Shown here in pieces: positions 21,278 through 34,047 of a stretch of 64,000 nt of DNA. A model generated the notes under the pieces. The model was not told the DNA's origin, did no database searches, and was given only the letters and a program-made list of their open reading frames with translations. Made by a program: the position numbers and the translations under genes. Position 1 is the stretch's first letter. The number at the start of each line of letters is the position of its first letter. Where the stretch lies: assembly GCA_946902985.2 (NCBI GenBank), contig OX336388.2:1703915978-1703979977 (forward strand). The letters are read 5' to 3'. The DNA is from Meconema thalassinum. Lineage: Eukaryota; Arthropoda; Insecta; Orthoptera; Tettigoniidae.

Positions 21278-24190
21278 GTAAGACTCTTAATTGCACGCTA
21301 CTGTTGGTCAGGAAACCTCAAAGTGCACGGTACTGTTGGTCAGGAAGACTCAAAGTGCATGGTACTGTTGGTCAGGAAGGCTCAAAGTGCACACTATTGT
21401 CGGTCAGGAAGACTCAAAGTGCACGGTACTGTTGGTCAGGAAGACTCAAAGTGCACGGTACTGTTGGTCAGGAAGACTCAAAGTACACGCTACTGTTGGT
21501 CAGGAAGACTCAAAATGCACGGTACTTTTGGTCAGGAAGACTCAAAATGCACGGTACTGTTGGTCAGGAAGACTCAAAATGCACGGTACTGTTGGTCAGG
21601 AAGACTCAAAGTGCACGGTACTGTTGGTCAGGAAAACTCAAAGTGCACGGTACTGTTGGTCAGGAAGACTCAAAGTGCACGGTACTGTTGGTCAGGAAGA
21701 CTCAAAGTACACGGTACTGTTAGTCAGGAAGACTCAAAGTGCACGCTACTGTTGTTCAGGAAGACTCAAAGTACACGGTACTGTTGTTCAGGAAGACTCA
21801 AAGTGCACGGTACTGTTGTTGAGGAAGACTCAAAGTGCACGGTACTGTTGGTCAGGAAGACTCAAAGTGCACGCTACTGTTGTTCAGGAAGACTCAAAGT
21901 ACACGGTACTGTTGTTCAGGAAGACACAAAGTGCACGGTACTGTTGTCCAGGAAGACTCAAAGTGCACGCTACTGTTGTTCAGGAAGACTCAAAGTACAC
22001 GGTACTGTTGGTCAGGAAGACTCAAAGTGCACGGTACTGTTGTTCAGGAAGACTCAAAGTGCACGCTACTGTTGTTCAGGAAGACTCAAAGTGCACGGTA
22101 CTGTTGTTCAGGAAGACTCAAAGTGCACGCTACTGTTGTTCAGGAAGACTCAAAGTGCACGCTACTGTTGGTCAGGAGGACTCAAAGTGCACGGTACTGT
22201 TGTTCAGGAAGACTCAAAGTGCACGGTACTGTTGTTCAGGAAGACTCAAAGTGCACGCTACTGTTGTTCAGGAAGACTCAAAGTGCACGCTACTTTTTTT
22301 CAGGAAGACTCAAAGTACACGGTACTGTTGGTCAGGAAGACTCAAAATGCACGGTACTGTTGGTCAGGAAGACTCAAAGTGCACGCTACTGTTGGTCAGG
22401 AAGACTCAAAGTACACGCTACTGTTGTTCAGGAAGACTCAAAGTGCACTATACTGTTGTTCAGGAAGACTCAAAGTACACGGTACTGTTGGTCAGGAAGA
22501 CTCAAAGTGCACGGTACTGTTGTTCCGGAAGACTCAAACTGCACGCTACTGTTGGTCAGGAAGATTCAAAGTGCACGGTACTGTTGTTCAGGAAGACTCA
22601 AAGTACACGGTACTGTTGGTCAGGAAGACTCAAAGTGCACGCTACTGTTGGTCAGGAAGACTCAAAGTACACGGTACTGTTGGTCAGGAAGACGCAAAAT
22701 GCACGCTACTTTTGGTCAGGAAGACTCAATGTGCACGGTACTGTTGGTCAGGAAGACTCAAAGTGCACGGTACTGTTGGTCAGGAAGACTCAAAGTGCAC
22801 GGTACTGTTGGTCAGGAAGACTCAAAGTACACGGTACTGTTGGTCAGGAAGACTCAAAGTGCACGCTACTGTTGTTCAGGAAGATTCAAAGTACACGGTA
22901 CTGTTGTTCAGGAAGACTCAAAGTGCACGGTACTGTTGTTCAGGAAGACTCAAAGTACACGCTACTGTTGGTCAGGAAGACTCAAAGTACTCGCTACTGT
23001 TGTTCAGGAAGATTCAAAGTACACGGTACTGTTGGTCAGGAAGACTCAAAGTGCACGGTACTGTTGTTCAGGAAGACTCAAACTGCACGCTACTGTTGGT
23101 CAGGAAGACTCAAAGTGCACGGTACTGTTTTTCAGGAAGACTCAAAGTACACGGTACTGTTGGTCAGGAAGGCTCAAAGTGCACGCTACTGTTGGTTAGG
23201 AAGACTCAAAGTACACGGTACTGTTGGTCAGGAAGACGCAAAATGCACGCTACTGTTGGTCAGGAAGACTCAAAGTACACGGTACTGTTGGTCAGGAAGA
23301 CTCAAAGTACACGGTACTGTTGGTCAGGAAGACACAATGTGCACGGTACTGTTGTTCAGGAAGACCCAAAGTGCACGGTACTGTTGGTCAGGAAGACTCA
23401 AAGTGCACGCTACTGTTGGTCAGGAAGACTCAATATACACGCTACTGTTGGTCAGGTTGAATAAAAGTGCACGCTACTGTGGGTCAGGAAGACTCAAAAT
23501 GCTCGGTACTGTTGGTCAGGAAGACTCAAAGTGCACGGTACTGTTGGTCAGGAAGACTCAAAGTGCACGGTACTGTTGGTCAGGAAGACTCAAAGTGCAC
23601 GGTACTGTTGGTCAGGATGACTCAAAGTGCACGAACCTGTTGGTCAGGAAGACTCAAAGTGCACGCTACTGTTGTTCAGGAAGACTCAAAGTGCACGCTA
23701 ATGTTGGTCAGGAAGACTCAAAGTGCACGGTACTGTTCGTCAGGAAGACTCAAAGTGCACGGTACTGTTGGCCAGGAAGACTCAAAGTGCACGCTACTGT
23801 TGGTCAGGAAGACTCAGAGTACACGGTACTGTTGGTCAGGAAGACTCAAAGTGCACGGTACTGTTGACCAGGAAGACTCAATGTACACGCTACTGTTGGT
23901 CAGGAAGACTCAAAGTACACGTTACTGTTGGTCAGGAAGACTCAAAGTGCACGCTACTGTTGTTCAGGAAGACTCAAAGTACACGGTACTGTTTGTCAGG
24001 AAGACTCAAAGTGCACGCTTCTGTTGGCCAGGAATACTCGATGTGCACGCTACTGTTGGTCAGGTAGACTCAAAGTACACGCTGCTGTTGGTCAGGATGA
24101 CTCAATGTGCACGATACTGTGGGTCAGGAAGACCCAAAATGCTCGGTACTGTTGGTCAGGAAGACTCAAAGTGCACGCTATTGCTGGTCA
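21278..24190. repeat. HOR unit 7, 2,913-bp deleted form
   Basis: This is a counterpart of unit 3: AATAAA present (23460-23465), 31-bp monomer absent. After AATAAA it keeps three plain monomers before a jump, at about 23,615, to the GGATGACTC...CGAACC monomer. It therefore retains four monomers (128 bp) more than unit 3. The jump is also where the 8,610-bp offset to 15,005 begins. Confidence 0.88.
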
Positions 24191-25599
24191 GTAAGACTCT
24201 TAATTGCACGCTACTGTTGGTCAGGAAACCTCAAAGTGCACGGTACTGTTGGTCAGGAAGACTCAAAGTGCATGGTACTGTTGGTCAGGAAGGCTCAAAG
24301 TGCACACTATTGTCGGTCAGGAAGACTCAAAGTGCACGGTACTGTTGGTCAGGAAGACTCAAAGTGCACGGTACTGTTGGTCAGGAAGACTCAAAGTACA
24401 CGCTACTGTTGGTCAGGAAGACTCAAAATGCACGGTACTGTTGGTCAGGAAGACTCAAAATGCACGGTACTGTTGGTCAGGAAGACTCAAAATGCACGGT
24501 ACTGTTGGTCAGGAAGACTCAAAGTGCACGGTACTGTTGGTCAGGAAAACTCAAAGTGCACGGTACTGTTGGTCAGGAAGACTCAAAGTGCACGGTACTG
24601 TTGGTCAGGAAGACTCAAAGTACACGGTACTGTTGGTCAGGAAGACTCAAAGTGCACGCTAGTGTTGTTCAGGAAGACTCAAAGTACACGGTACTGTTGT
24701 TCAGGAAGACTCAAAGTGCACGGTACTGTTGTTGAGGAAGACTCAAAGTGCACGGTACTGTTGGTCAGGAAGACTCAAAGTGCACGGTACTGTTGTTCAG
24801 GAAGACTCAAAGTACAGGCTACTGTTGGTCAGGAAGACTCAAAGTACACGCTACTGTTGGTCAGGAAGACTCAAAATACGCGCTACTGTTGGTCAGGATG
24901 ACTCAAAGTGCACGCTACTGTGGGTCAGGAAGACTCAAAGTGCACGGTACTTTTCTTCAGGAAGACTCAAAGTGCACGCTACTGTTGTTCAGGAAGACTC
25001 AAAGTGCACGCTACTGTTGTTCAGGAAGACTCAAAGTACACGGTACTGTTGCTCTGGAAGACTCAAAGTGCACGGTACTGTTGTTCAGGAAGACCCAAAC
25101 TGCACGCTACTGTTGGTCAGGAAGACTCAAAGTGCACGGTACTGTTGTTCAGGAAGACTCAAAGTACACGGTACTGTTGGCCAGGAAGACTCAAAGTGCA
25201 CGCTACTGTTGGTCAGGAAGACTCAGAGTACACGGTACTGTTGGTCAGGAAGACTCAAAGTGCACGGTACTGTTGACCAGGAAGACTCAATGTACACGCT
25301 ACTGTTGGTCAGGAAGACTCAAAGTACACGTTACTGTTGGTCAGGAAGACTCAAAGTGCACGCTACTGTTGTTCAGGAAGACTCAAAGTACACGGTACTG
25401 TTTGTCAGGAAGACTCAAAGTGCACGCTTCTGTTGGCCAGGAATACTCGATGTGCACGCTACTGTTGGTCAGGAAGACTCAAAGTACACGCTGCTGTTGG
25501 TCAGGATGACTCAATGTGCACGATACTGTGGGTCAGGAAGACCCAAAATGCTCGGTACTGTTGGTCAGGAAGACTCAAAGTGCACGCTATTGCTGGTCA
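24191..25599. repeat. HOR unit 8, short 1,409-bp form
   Basis: This is the third 44-monomer short unit (offset 8,610 from unit 5, 21,699 from unit 1). One private change is visible: ATACGCGC near 24,879 where the other copies have ATACACGC. Most of it (from about 24,230) is the start of the first copy of the 4,096-bp tandem duplication. Confidence 0.9.
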
Positions 25600-28500
25600 G
25601 TAAGACTCTTAATTGCACGCTACTGTTGGTCAGGAAACCTCAAAGTGCACGGTACTGTTGGTCAGGAAGACTCAAAGTGCATGGTACTGTTGGTCAGGAA
25701 GGCTCAAAGTGCACACTATTGTCGGTCAGGAAGACTCAAAGTGCACGGTACTGTTGGTCAGGAAGACTCAAAGTGCACGGTACTGTTGGTCAGGAAGACT
25801 CAAAGTACACGCTACTGTTGGTCAGGAAGACTCAAAATGCACGGTACTGTTGGTCAGGAAGACTCAAAATGCACGGTACTGTTGGTCAGGAAGACTCAAA
25901 ATGCACGGTACTGTTGGTCAGGAAGACTCAAAGTGCACGGTACTGTTGGTCAGGAAAACTCAAAGTGCACGGTACTGTTGGTCAGGAAGACTCAAAGTGC
26001 ACGGTACTGTTGGTCAGGAAGACTCAAAGTACACGGTACTGTTGGTCAAGAAGACTCAAAGTGCACGCTACTGTTGTTCAGGAAGACTCAAAGTACACGG
26101 TACTGTTGTTCAGGAAGACTCAAAGTGCACGGTACTGTTGTTGAGGAAGACTCAAAGTGCACGGTACTGTTGGTCAGGAAGACTCAAAGTGCACGCTACT
26201 GTTGTTCAGGAAGACTCAAAGTACACGGTACTGTTGTTCAGGAAGACTCAAAGTGCACGGTACTGTTGTCCAGGAAGACTCAAAGTGCACGCTACTGTTG
26301 TTCAGGAAGACTCAAAGTACACGGTACTGTTGGTCAGGAAGACTCAAAGTGCACGGTACTGTTGTTCAGGAAGACTCAAAGTGCACGCTACTGTTGTTCA
26401 GGAAGACTCAAAGTGCACGGTACTGTTGTTCAGGAAGACTCAAAGTGCACGCTACTGTTGTTCAGGAAGACTCAAAGCGCACACTACTGTTGGTCAGGAG
26501 GACTCAAAGTGCACGGTACTGTTGTTCAGGAAGACTCAAAGTGCACGGTACTGTTGTTCAGGAAGACTCAAAGTGCACGCTACTGTTGTTCAGGAAGACT
26601 CAAAGTGCACGCTACTTTTTTTCAGGAAGACTCAAAGTACACGGTACTGTTGGTCAGGAAGACTCAAAATGCACGGTACTGTTGGTCAGGAAGACTCAAA
26701 GTGCACACTACTGTTGGTCAGGAAGACTCAAAGTACACGCTACTGTTGGTCAGGATGACTCAAAGTGCACGCTACTGTGGGTCAGGAAGACTCAAAGTGC
26801 ACGGTACTTTTCTTCAAGAAGACTCAAAGTGCACGCTACTGTTGTTCAGGAAGACTCAAAGTGCACTATACTGTTGTTCAGGAAGACTCAAAGTACACGG
26901 TACTGTTGGTCAGGAAGACTCAAAGTGCACGGTACTGTTGTTCCGGAAGACTCAAACTGCACGCTACTGTTGGTCAGGAAGATTCAAAGTGCACGGTACT
27001 GTTGTTCAGGAAGACTCAAAGTACACGGTACTGTTGGTCAGGAAGACTCAAAGTGCACGCTACTGTTGGTCAGGAAGACTCAAAGTACACGGTACTGTTG
27101 GTCAGGAAGACGCAAAATGCACGCTACTTTTGGTCAGGAAGACTCAATGTGCACGGTACTGTTGGTCAGGAAGACTCAAAGTGCACGGTACTGTTGGTCA
27201 GGAAGACTCAAAGTGCACGGTACTGTTGGTCAGGAAGACTCAAAGTACACGGTACTGTTGGTCAGGAAGACTCAAAGTGCACGCTACTGTTGTTCAGGAA
27301 GATTCAAAGTACACGGTACTGTTGTTCAGGAAGACTCAAAGTGCACGGTACTGTTGTTCAGGAAGACTCAAAGTACACGCTACTGTTGGTCAGGAAGACT
27401 CAAAATGCACGGTACTGTTGGTCAGGAAGACTCAAAATGCACGGTACTGTTGATCAAGAAGACTCAAAGTGCACGGTACTGTTGGTCAGGAAGACTCAAA
27501 GTGCACGGTACTGTTGGTCAGGAAGACTCAAAGTGGACGGTACTGTTGGTCAGGAAGACTCAAAGTACACGGTACTGTTGGTCAGGAAGACTCAAATTGC
27601 ACGCTACTGTTGTTCAGGAAGATTCAAATACACTGTACTGTTGTTCAGGAAGACTCAACGTGCACGGTACTGTTGTTGAGGAAGACTCAAAGTGCACGGT
27701 ACTGTTGGTCAGGAAGACTCAAAGTGCACGGTACTGTTGTTCAGGAAGACTCAAAGTACACGCTACTGTTGGTCAGGAAGACTCAAAGTACACGCTACTG
27801 TTGGTCAGGAAGACTCAAAAAGCACGCTACTGTTGGTCAGGAAGACTCAAAGTGCACGGTACTGTTGGTCAGGAAGACTCAAAGTGCACGCTAGTGTTGG
27901 TCAGGAAGACTCAAAGTGCACGGTACTGTTGGTCAGGAAGGCTCAAAGTGCACGGTACTGTTGGTCAGGAAGACTCAAAGTACACGCTACTGTTGGTCAG
28001 GATGACTCAAAGTGCACGCTACTGTGGGTCAGGAAAACTCAACGTGCACGGTACTTTTCTTCAGGAAGACTCAAAGTGCACGCTACTGTTGTTCAGGAAG
28101 ACTCAAAGTGCACGCTACTGTTGTTCAGGAAGATTCAAAGTACACGGTACTGTTGGTCAGGAAGACTCAAAGTGCACGGTACTGTTGTTCAGGAAGACTC
28201 AAACTGCACGCTACTGTTGGTCAGGAAGACTCAAAGTGCACGGTACTGTTTTTCAGGAAGACTCAAAGTACACGGTACTGTTGGTCAGGAAGGCTCAAAG
28301 TGCACGCTACTGTTGGTTAGGAAGACTCAAAGTGCACGGTACTGTTGGTCAGGAAGACTCAAAGTGCATGGTACTGTTGGTCAGGAAGGCTCAAAGTGCA
28401 CACTATTGTCGGTCAGGAAGACTCAAAGTGCACGGTACTGTTGGTCAGGAAGACTCAAAGTGCACGGTACTGTTGGTCAGGAAGACTCAAAGTACACGCT

Positions 28501-31500
28501 ACTGTTGGTCAGGAAGACTCAAAATGCACGGTACTGTTGGTCAGGAAGACTCAAAATGCACGGTACTGTTGGTCAGGAAGACTCAAAATGCACGGTACTG
28601 TTGGTCAGGAAGACTCAAAGTGCACGGTACTGTTGGTCAGGAAAACTCAAAGTGCACGGTACTGTTGGTCAGGAAGACTCAAAGTGCACGGTACTGTTGG
28701 TCAGGAAGACTCAAAGTACACGGTACTGTTGGTCAGGAAGACTCAAAGTGCACGCTAGTGTTGTTCAGGAAGACTCAAAGTACACGGTACTGTTGTTCAG
28801 GAAGACTCAAAGTGCACGGTACTGTTGTTGAGGAAGACTCAAAGTGCACGGTACTGTTGGTCAGGAAGACTCAAAGTGCACGGTACTGTTGTTCAGGAAG
28901 ACTCAAAGTACAGGCTACTGTTGGTCAGGAAGACTCAAAGTACACGCTACTGTTGGTCAGGAAGACTCAAAATACACGCTACTGTTGGTCAGGATGACTC
29001 AAAGTGCACGCTACTGTGGGTCAGGAAGACTCAAAGTGCACGGTACTTTTCTTCAGGAAGACTCAAAGTGCACGCTACTGTTGTTCAGGAAGACTCAAAG
29101 TGCACGCTACTGTTGTTCAGGAAGACTCAAAGTACACGGTACTGTTGCTCTGGAAGACTCAAAGTGCACGGTACTGTTGTTCAGGAAGACCCAAACTGCA
29201 CGCTACTGTTGGTCAGGAAGACTCAAAGTGCACGGTACTGTTGTTCAGGAAGACTCAAAGTACACGGTACTGTTGGCCAGGAAGACTCAAAGTGCACGCT
29301 ACTGTTGGTCAGGAAGACTCAGAGTACACGGTACTGTTGGTCAGGAAGACTCAAAGTGCACGGTACTGTTGACCAGGAAGACTCAATGTACACGCTACTG
29401 TTGGTCAGGAAGACTCAAAGTACACGTTACTGTTGGTCAGGAAGACTCAAAGTGCACGCTACTGTTGTTCAGGAAGACTCAAAGTACACGGTACTGTTTG
29501 TCAGGAAGACTCAAAGTGCACGCTTCTGTTGGCCAGGAATACTCGATGTGCACGCTACTGTTGGTCAGGAAGACTCAAAGTACACGCTGCTGTTGGTCAG
29601 GATGACTCAATGTGCACGATACTGTGGGTCAGGAAGACCCAAAATGCTCGGTACTGTTGGTCAGGAAGACTCAAAGTGCACGCTATTGCTGGTCAGTAAG
29701 ACTCTTAATTGCACGCTACTGTTGGTCAGGAAACCTCAAAGTGCACGGTACTGTTGGTCAGGAAGACTCAAAGTGCATGGTACTGTTGGTCAGGAAGGCT
29801 CAAAGTGCACACTATTGTCGGTCAGGAAGACTCAAAGTGCACGGTACTGTTGGTCAGGAAGACTCAAAGTGCACGGTACTGTTGGTCAGGAAGACTCAAA
29901 GTACACGCTACTGTTGGTCAGGAAGACTCAAAATGCACGGTACTGTTGGTCAGGAAGACTCAAAATGCACGGTACTGTTGGTCAGGAAGACTCAAAATGC
30001 ACGGTACTGTTGGTCAGGAAGACTCAAAGTGCACGGTACTGTTGGTCAGGAAAACTCAAAGTGCACGGTACTGTTGGTCAGGAAGACTCAAAGTGCACGG
30101 TACTGTTGGTCAGGAAGACTCAAAGTACACGGTACTGTTGGTCAAGAAGACTCAAAGTGCACGCTACTGTTGTTCAGGAAGACTCAAAGTACACGGTACT
30201 GTTGTTCAGGAAGACTCAAAGTGCACGGTACTGTTGTTGAGGAAGACTCAAAGTGCACGGTACTGTTGGTCAGGAAGACTCAAAGTGCACGCTACTGTTG
30301 TTCAGGAAGACTCAAAGTACACGGTACTGTTGTTCAGGAAGACTCAAAGTGCACGGTACTGTTGTCCAGGAAGACTCAAAGTGCACGCTACTGTTGTTCA
30401 GGAAGACTCAAAGTACACGGTACTGTTGGTCAGGAAGACTCAAAGTGCACGGTACTGTTGTTCAGGAAGACTCAAAGTGCACGCTACTGTTGTTCAGGAA
30501 GACTCAAAGTGCACGGTACTGTTGTTCAGGAAGACTCAAAGTGCACGCTACTGTTGTTCAGGAAGACTCAAAGCGCACGCTACTGTTGGTCAGGAGGACT
30601 CAAAGTGCACGGTACTGTTGTTCAGGAAGACTCAAAGTGCACGGTACTGTTGTTCAGGAAGACTCAAAGTGCACGCTACTGTTGTTCAGGAAGACTCAAA
30701 GTGCACGCTACTTTTTTTCAGGAAGACTCAAAGTACACGGTACTGTTGGTCAGGAAGACTCAAAATGCACGGTACTGTTGGTCAGGAAGACTCAAAGTGC
30801 ACACTACTGTTGGTCAGGAAGACTCAAAGTACACGCTACTGTTGGTCAGGATGACTCAAAGTGCACGCTACTGTGGGTCAGGAAGACTCAAAGTGCACGG
30901 TACTTTTCTTCAAGAAGACTCAAAGTGCACGCTACTGTTGTTCAGGAAGACTCAAAGTGCACTATACTGTTGTTCAGGAAGACTCAAAGTACACGGTACT
31001 GTTGGTCAGGAAGACTCAAAGTGCACGGTACTGTTGTTCCGGAAGACTCAAACTGCACGCTACTGTTGGTCAGGAAGATTCAAAGTGCACGGTACTGTTG
31101 TTCAGGAAGACTCAAAGTACACGGTACTGTTGGTCAGGAAGACTCAAAGTGCACGCTACTGTTGGTCAGGAAGACTCAAAGTACACGGTACTGTTGGTCA
31201 GGAAGACGCAAAATGCACGCTACTTTTGGTCAGGAAGACTCAATGTGCACGGTACTGTTGGTCAGGAAGACTCAAAGTGCACGGTACTGTTGGTCAGGAA
31301 GACTCAAAGTGCACGGTACTGTTGGTCAGGAAGACTCAAAGTACACGGTACTGTTGGTCAGGAAGACTCAAAGTGCACGCTACTGTTGTTCAGGAAGATT
31401 CAAAGTACACGGTACTGTTGTTCAGGAAGACTCAAAGTGCACGGTACTGTTGTTCAGGAAGACTCAAAGTACACGCTACTGTTGGTCAGGAAGACTCAAA

Positions 31501-32421
31501 ATGCACGGTACTGTTGGTCAGGAAGACTCAAAATGCACGGTACTGTTGATCAAGAAGACTCAAAGTGCACGGTACTGTTGGTCAGGAAGACTCAAAGTGC
31601 ACGGTACTGTTGGTCAGGAAGACTCAAAGTGGACGGTACTGTTGGTCAGGAAGACTCAAAGTACACGGTACTGTTGGTCAGGAAGACTCAAATTGCACGC
31701 TACTGTTGTTCAGGAAGATTCAAATACACTGTACTGTTGTTCAGGAAGACTCAACGTGCACGGTACTGTTGTTGAGGAAGACTCAAAGTGCACGGTACTG
31801 TTGGTCAGGAAGACTCAAAGTGCACGGTACTGTTGTTCAGGAAGACTCAAAGTACACGCTACTGTTGGTCAGGAAGACTCAAAGTACACGCTACTGTTGG
31901 TCAGGAAGACTCAAAAAGCACGCTACTGTTGGTCAGGAAGACTCAAAGTGCACGGTACTGTTGGTCAGGAAGACTCAAAGTGCACGCTAGTGTTGGTCAG
32001 GAAGACTCAAAGTGCACGGTACTGTTGGTCAGGAAGGCTCAAAGTGCACGGTACTGTTGGTCAGGAAGACTCAAAGTACACGCTACTGTTGGTCAGGATG
32101 ACTCAAAGTGCACGCTACTGTGGGTCAGGAAAACTCAACGTGCACGGTACTTTTCTTCAGGAAGACTCAAAGTGCACGCTACTGTTGTTCAGGAAGACTC
32201 AAAGTGCACGCTACTGTTGTTCAGGAAGATTCAAAGTACACGGTACTGTTGGTCAGGAAGACTCAAAGTGCACGGTACTGTTGTTCAGGAAGACTCAAAC
32301 TGCACGCTACTGTTGGTCAGGAAGACTCAAAGTGCACGGTACTGTTTTTCAGGAAGACTCAAAGTACACGGTACTGTTGGTCAGGAAGGCTCAAAGTGCA
32401 CGCTACTGTTGGTTAGGAAGA
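24230..32421. repeat. 4,096-bp tandem duplication (24,230-28,325 / 28,326-32,421)
   Basis: All landmarks in the first copy recur exactly 4,096 bp later. I find only about two substitutions between copies (near 24,879 and 26,485). The junction monomer at 28,320 is chimeric. Its first part lacks the AACC of the boundary-side monomer (GGAAACCTC) and its middle has GCAC instead of the TACAC expected on the other side. The crossover therefore fell between about 28,325 and 28,334 at the same position within the two monomers. Confidence 0.92.
25600..29695. repeat. HOR unit 9, 4,096 bp (128 x 32)
   Basis: This unit contains a T7 monomer (26616-26622) and a 31-bp monomer (27617-27647). The AATAAA segment is missing because the sequence jumps inside the monomer at 28,320 back to the start of the duplicated block. 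The single 33-bp and single 31-bp monomers cancel, so the unit is exactly 128 x 32 bp. Confidence 0.9.
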
Positions 32422-34047
32422 CTCAAAGTACACGGTACTGTTGGTCAGGAAGACGCAAAATGCACGCTACTGTTGGTCAGGAAGACTCAAAGTACACGGT
32501 ACTGTTGGTCAGGAACACTCAAAGTACACGGTACTGTTGGTCAGGAAGACACAATGTGCACGGTACTGTTGTTCAGGAAGACCCAAAGTGCACGGTACTG
32601 TTGGTCAGGAAGACTCAAAGTGCACGCTACTGTTGGTCAGGAAGACTCAATATACACGCTACTGTTGGTCAGGTTGAATAAAAGTGCACGCTACTGTGGG
32701 TCAGGAAGACTCAAAATGCTCGGTACTGTTGGTCAGGAAGACTCAAAGTGCACGGTACTGTTGGTCAGGAAGACTCAAAGTGCACGGTACTGTTGGTCAG
32801 GAAGACTCAAAGTGCACGCTACTGTTGTTCAGGAAGACTCAAAGTGCACGCTACTGTTGTTCAGGAAGACTCATAGTACACGGAACTGTTGGTCAGGAAG
32901 ACTCAAAGTGCACGGTACTGTTGTTCAGGAAGACTCAAAGTGCATGGTACTGTTGGTCAGGATGACTCAAAGTGCACGGTACTGTTGGTCAGGAAGGCTC
33001 AAAGTGCACGGTACTGTTGGTCAGGATGACTCAAAGTGCACGGTACTGTTGGTCAGGATGACTCAAAATGCACGGTACTGTTGGTCAGGAAGACTCAAAG
33101 TGCACGCTACTGTTGGCCAGGATGACTCAACGTGCACGGTACTGTTGGTCAGGAAGACTCAAAGTGCACGCTACTGTTGGCCAGGATGACTCAAAGTGCA
33201 CGGTACTGTTGGTCAGGAAGACTCAAAGTGCACGGTACTGTTGGTCAGGAAGACTCAAAGTGCACGCCACTGTTGGTCAGGAAGACTCAAAGTGTACGGT
33301 ACTGTTGGTCAGGAAGAATCAAAGTACACGCTACTGTTGGTCAGGATGACTCAAAGTGCACGGTATTGTTGGTCAGGATGACTCAAAGTGCACGAACCTG
33401 TTGGTCAGGAAGACTCAAAGTGCACGCTACTGTTGGTCAGAAAGACTCAAAGTGCACGGTACTGTTCGTCAGGAAGACTCAAAGTGGTCGGTACTGTTGG
33501 CCAGGAAGACTCAAAGTGCACGCTACTGTTGTTCAGGAAGACTCAAAGTGCACGCTAATGTTGGTCAGGAAGACTCAAAGTGCACGGTACTGTTCGTCAG
33601 GAAGACTCAAAGTGCACGGTACTGTTGGCCAGGAAGACTCAAAGTGCACGCTACTGTTGGTCAGGAAGACTCAGAGTACACGGTACTGTTGGTCAGGAAG
33701 ACTCAAAGTGCACGGTACTGTTGACCAGGAAGACTCAATGTACACGCTACTGTTGGTCAGGAAGACTCAAAGTACACGCTACTGTTGGTCAGGAAGACTC
33801 AAAGTGCACGCTACTGTTGTTCAGGAAGACTCAAAGTACACGGTACTGTTTGTCAGGAAGACTCAAAGTGCACGCTTCTGTTGGCCAGGAATACTCGATG
33901 TGCACGCTACTGTTGGTCAGGAAGACTCAAAGTACACGCTGCTGTTGGTCAGGATGACTCAATGTGCACGATACTGTGGGTCAGGAAGACCCAAAATGCT
34001 CGGTACTGTTGGTCAGGAAGACTCAAAGTGCACGCTATTGCTGGTCA
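29696..34047. repeat. HOR unit 10, complete 136-monomer unit (4,352 bp)
   Basis: I use this as the reference unit. The boundary 33-mer is followed after 2,017 bp by the 31-bp monomer (31713-31743), after another 964 bp by AATAAA (32677-32682), and after 1,371 bp by the next boundary. A T7 monomer sits at 30712-30718. A cluster of TGACTCA-bearing monomers fills the AATAAA-to-boundary part. Most of its length (to about 32,421) is the second copy of the 4,096-bp duplication. Confidence 0.92.

Larger units (their letters stand above)
1..23510. repeat. Super-unit pair, offset 13,089 bp
   Basis: Bases 1-~4,700 align with 13,090-~17,790 with only a handful of substitutions. The alignment then continues through whole-monomer indels (64 bp lost near 17,790; 96 bp lost near 5,694; an extra 1,631 bp in the left copy) to ~12,020 against ~23,510. 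The seam lies in the monomer at 12,958, which would correspond to about 131 bp before the window. The left copy therefore starts outside it. Rare single-monomer variants are shared in the same order in both copies, which excludes mere similarity of a generic satellite. Confidence 0.88.
15005..28325. repeat. Segmental duplication, offset 8,610 bp
   Basis: The sequence from 23,615 repeats that from 15,005 at offset 8,610 bp. The offset becomes 8,674 after the point where the 17-kb copy lost two monomers. The match runs to about 28,320, where the 4,096-bp duplication interrupts it. It resumes at 32,417, which aligns with 19,647 (offset 12,770 = 8,674 + 4,096). The join at 23,615 falls at the start of a GGATGACTC monomer and does not break the 32-bp phase. 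Confidence 0.85.
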
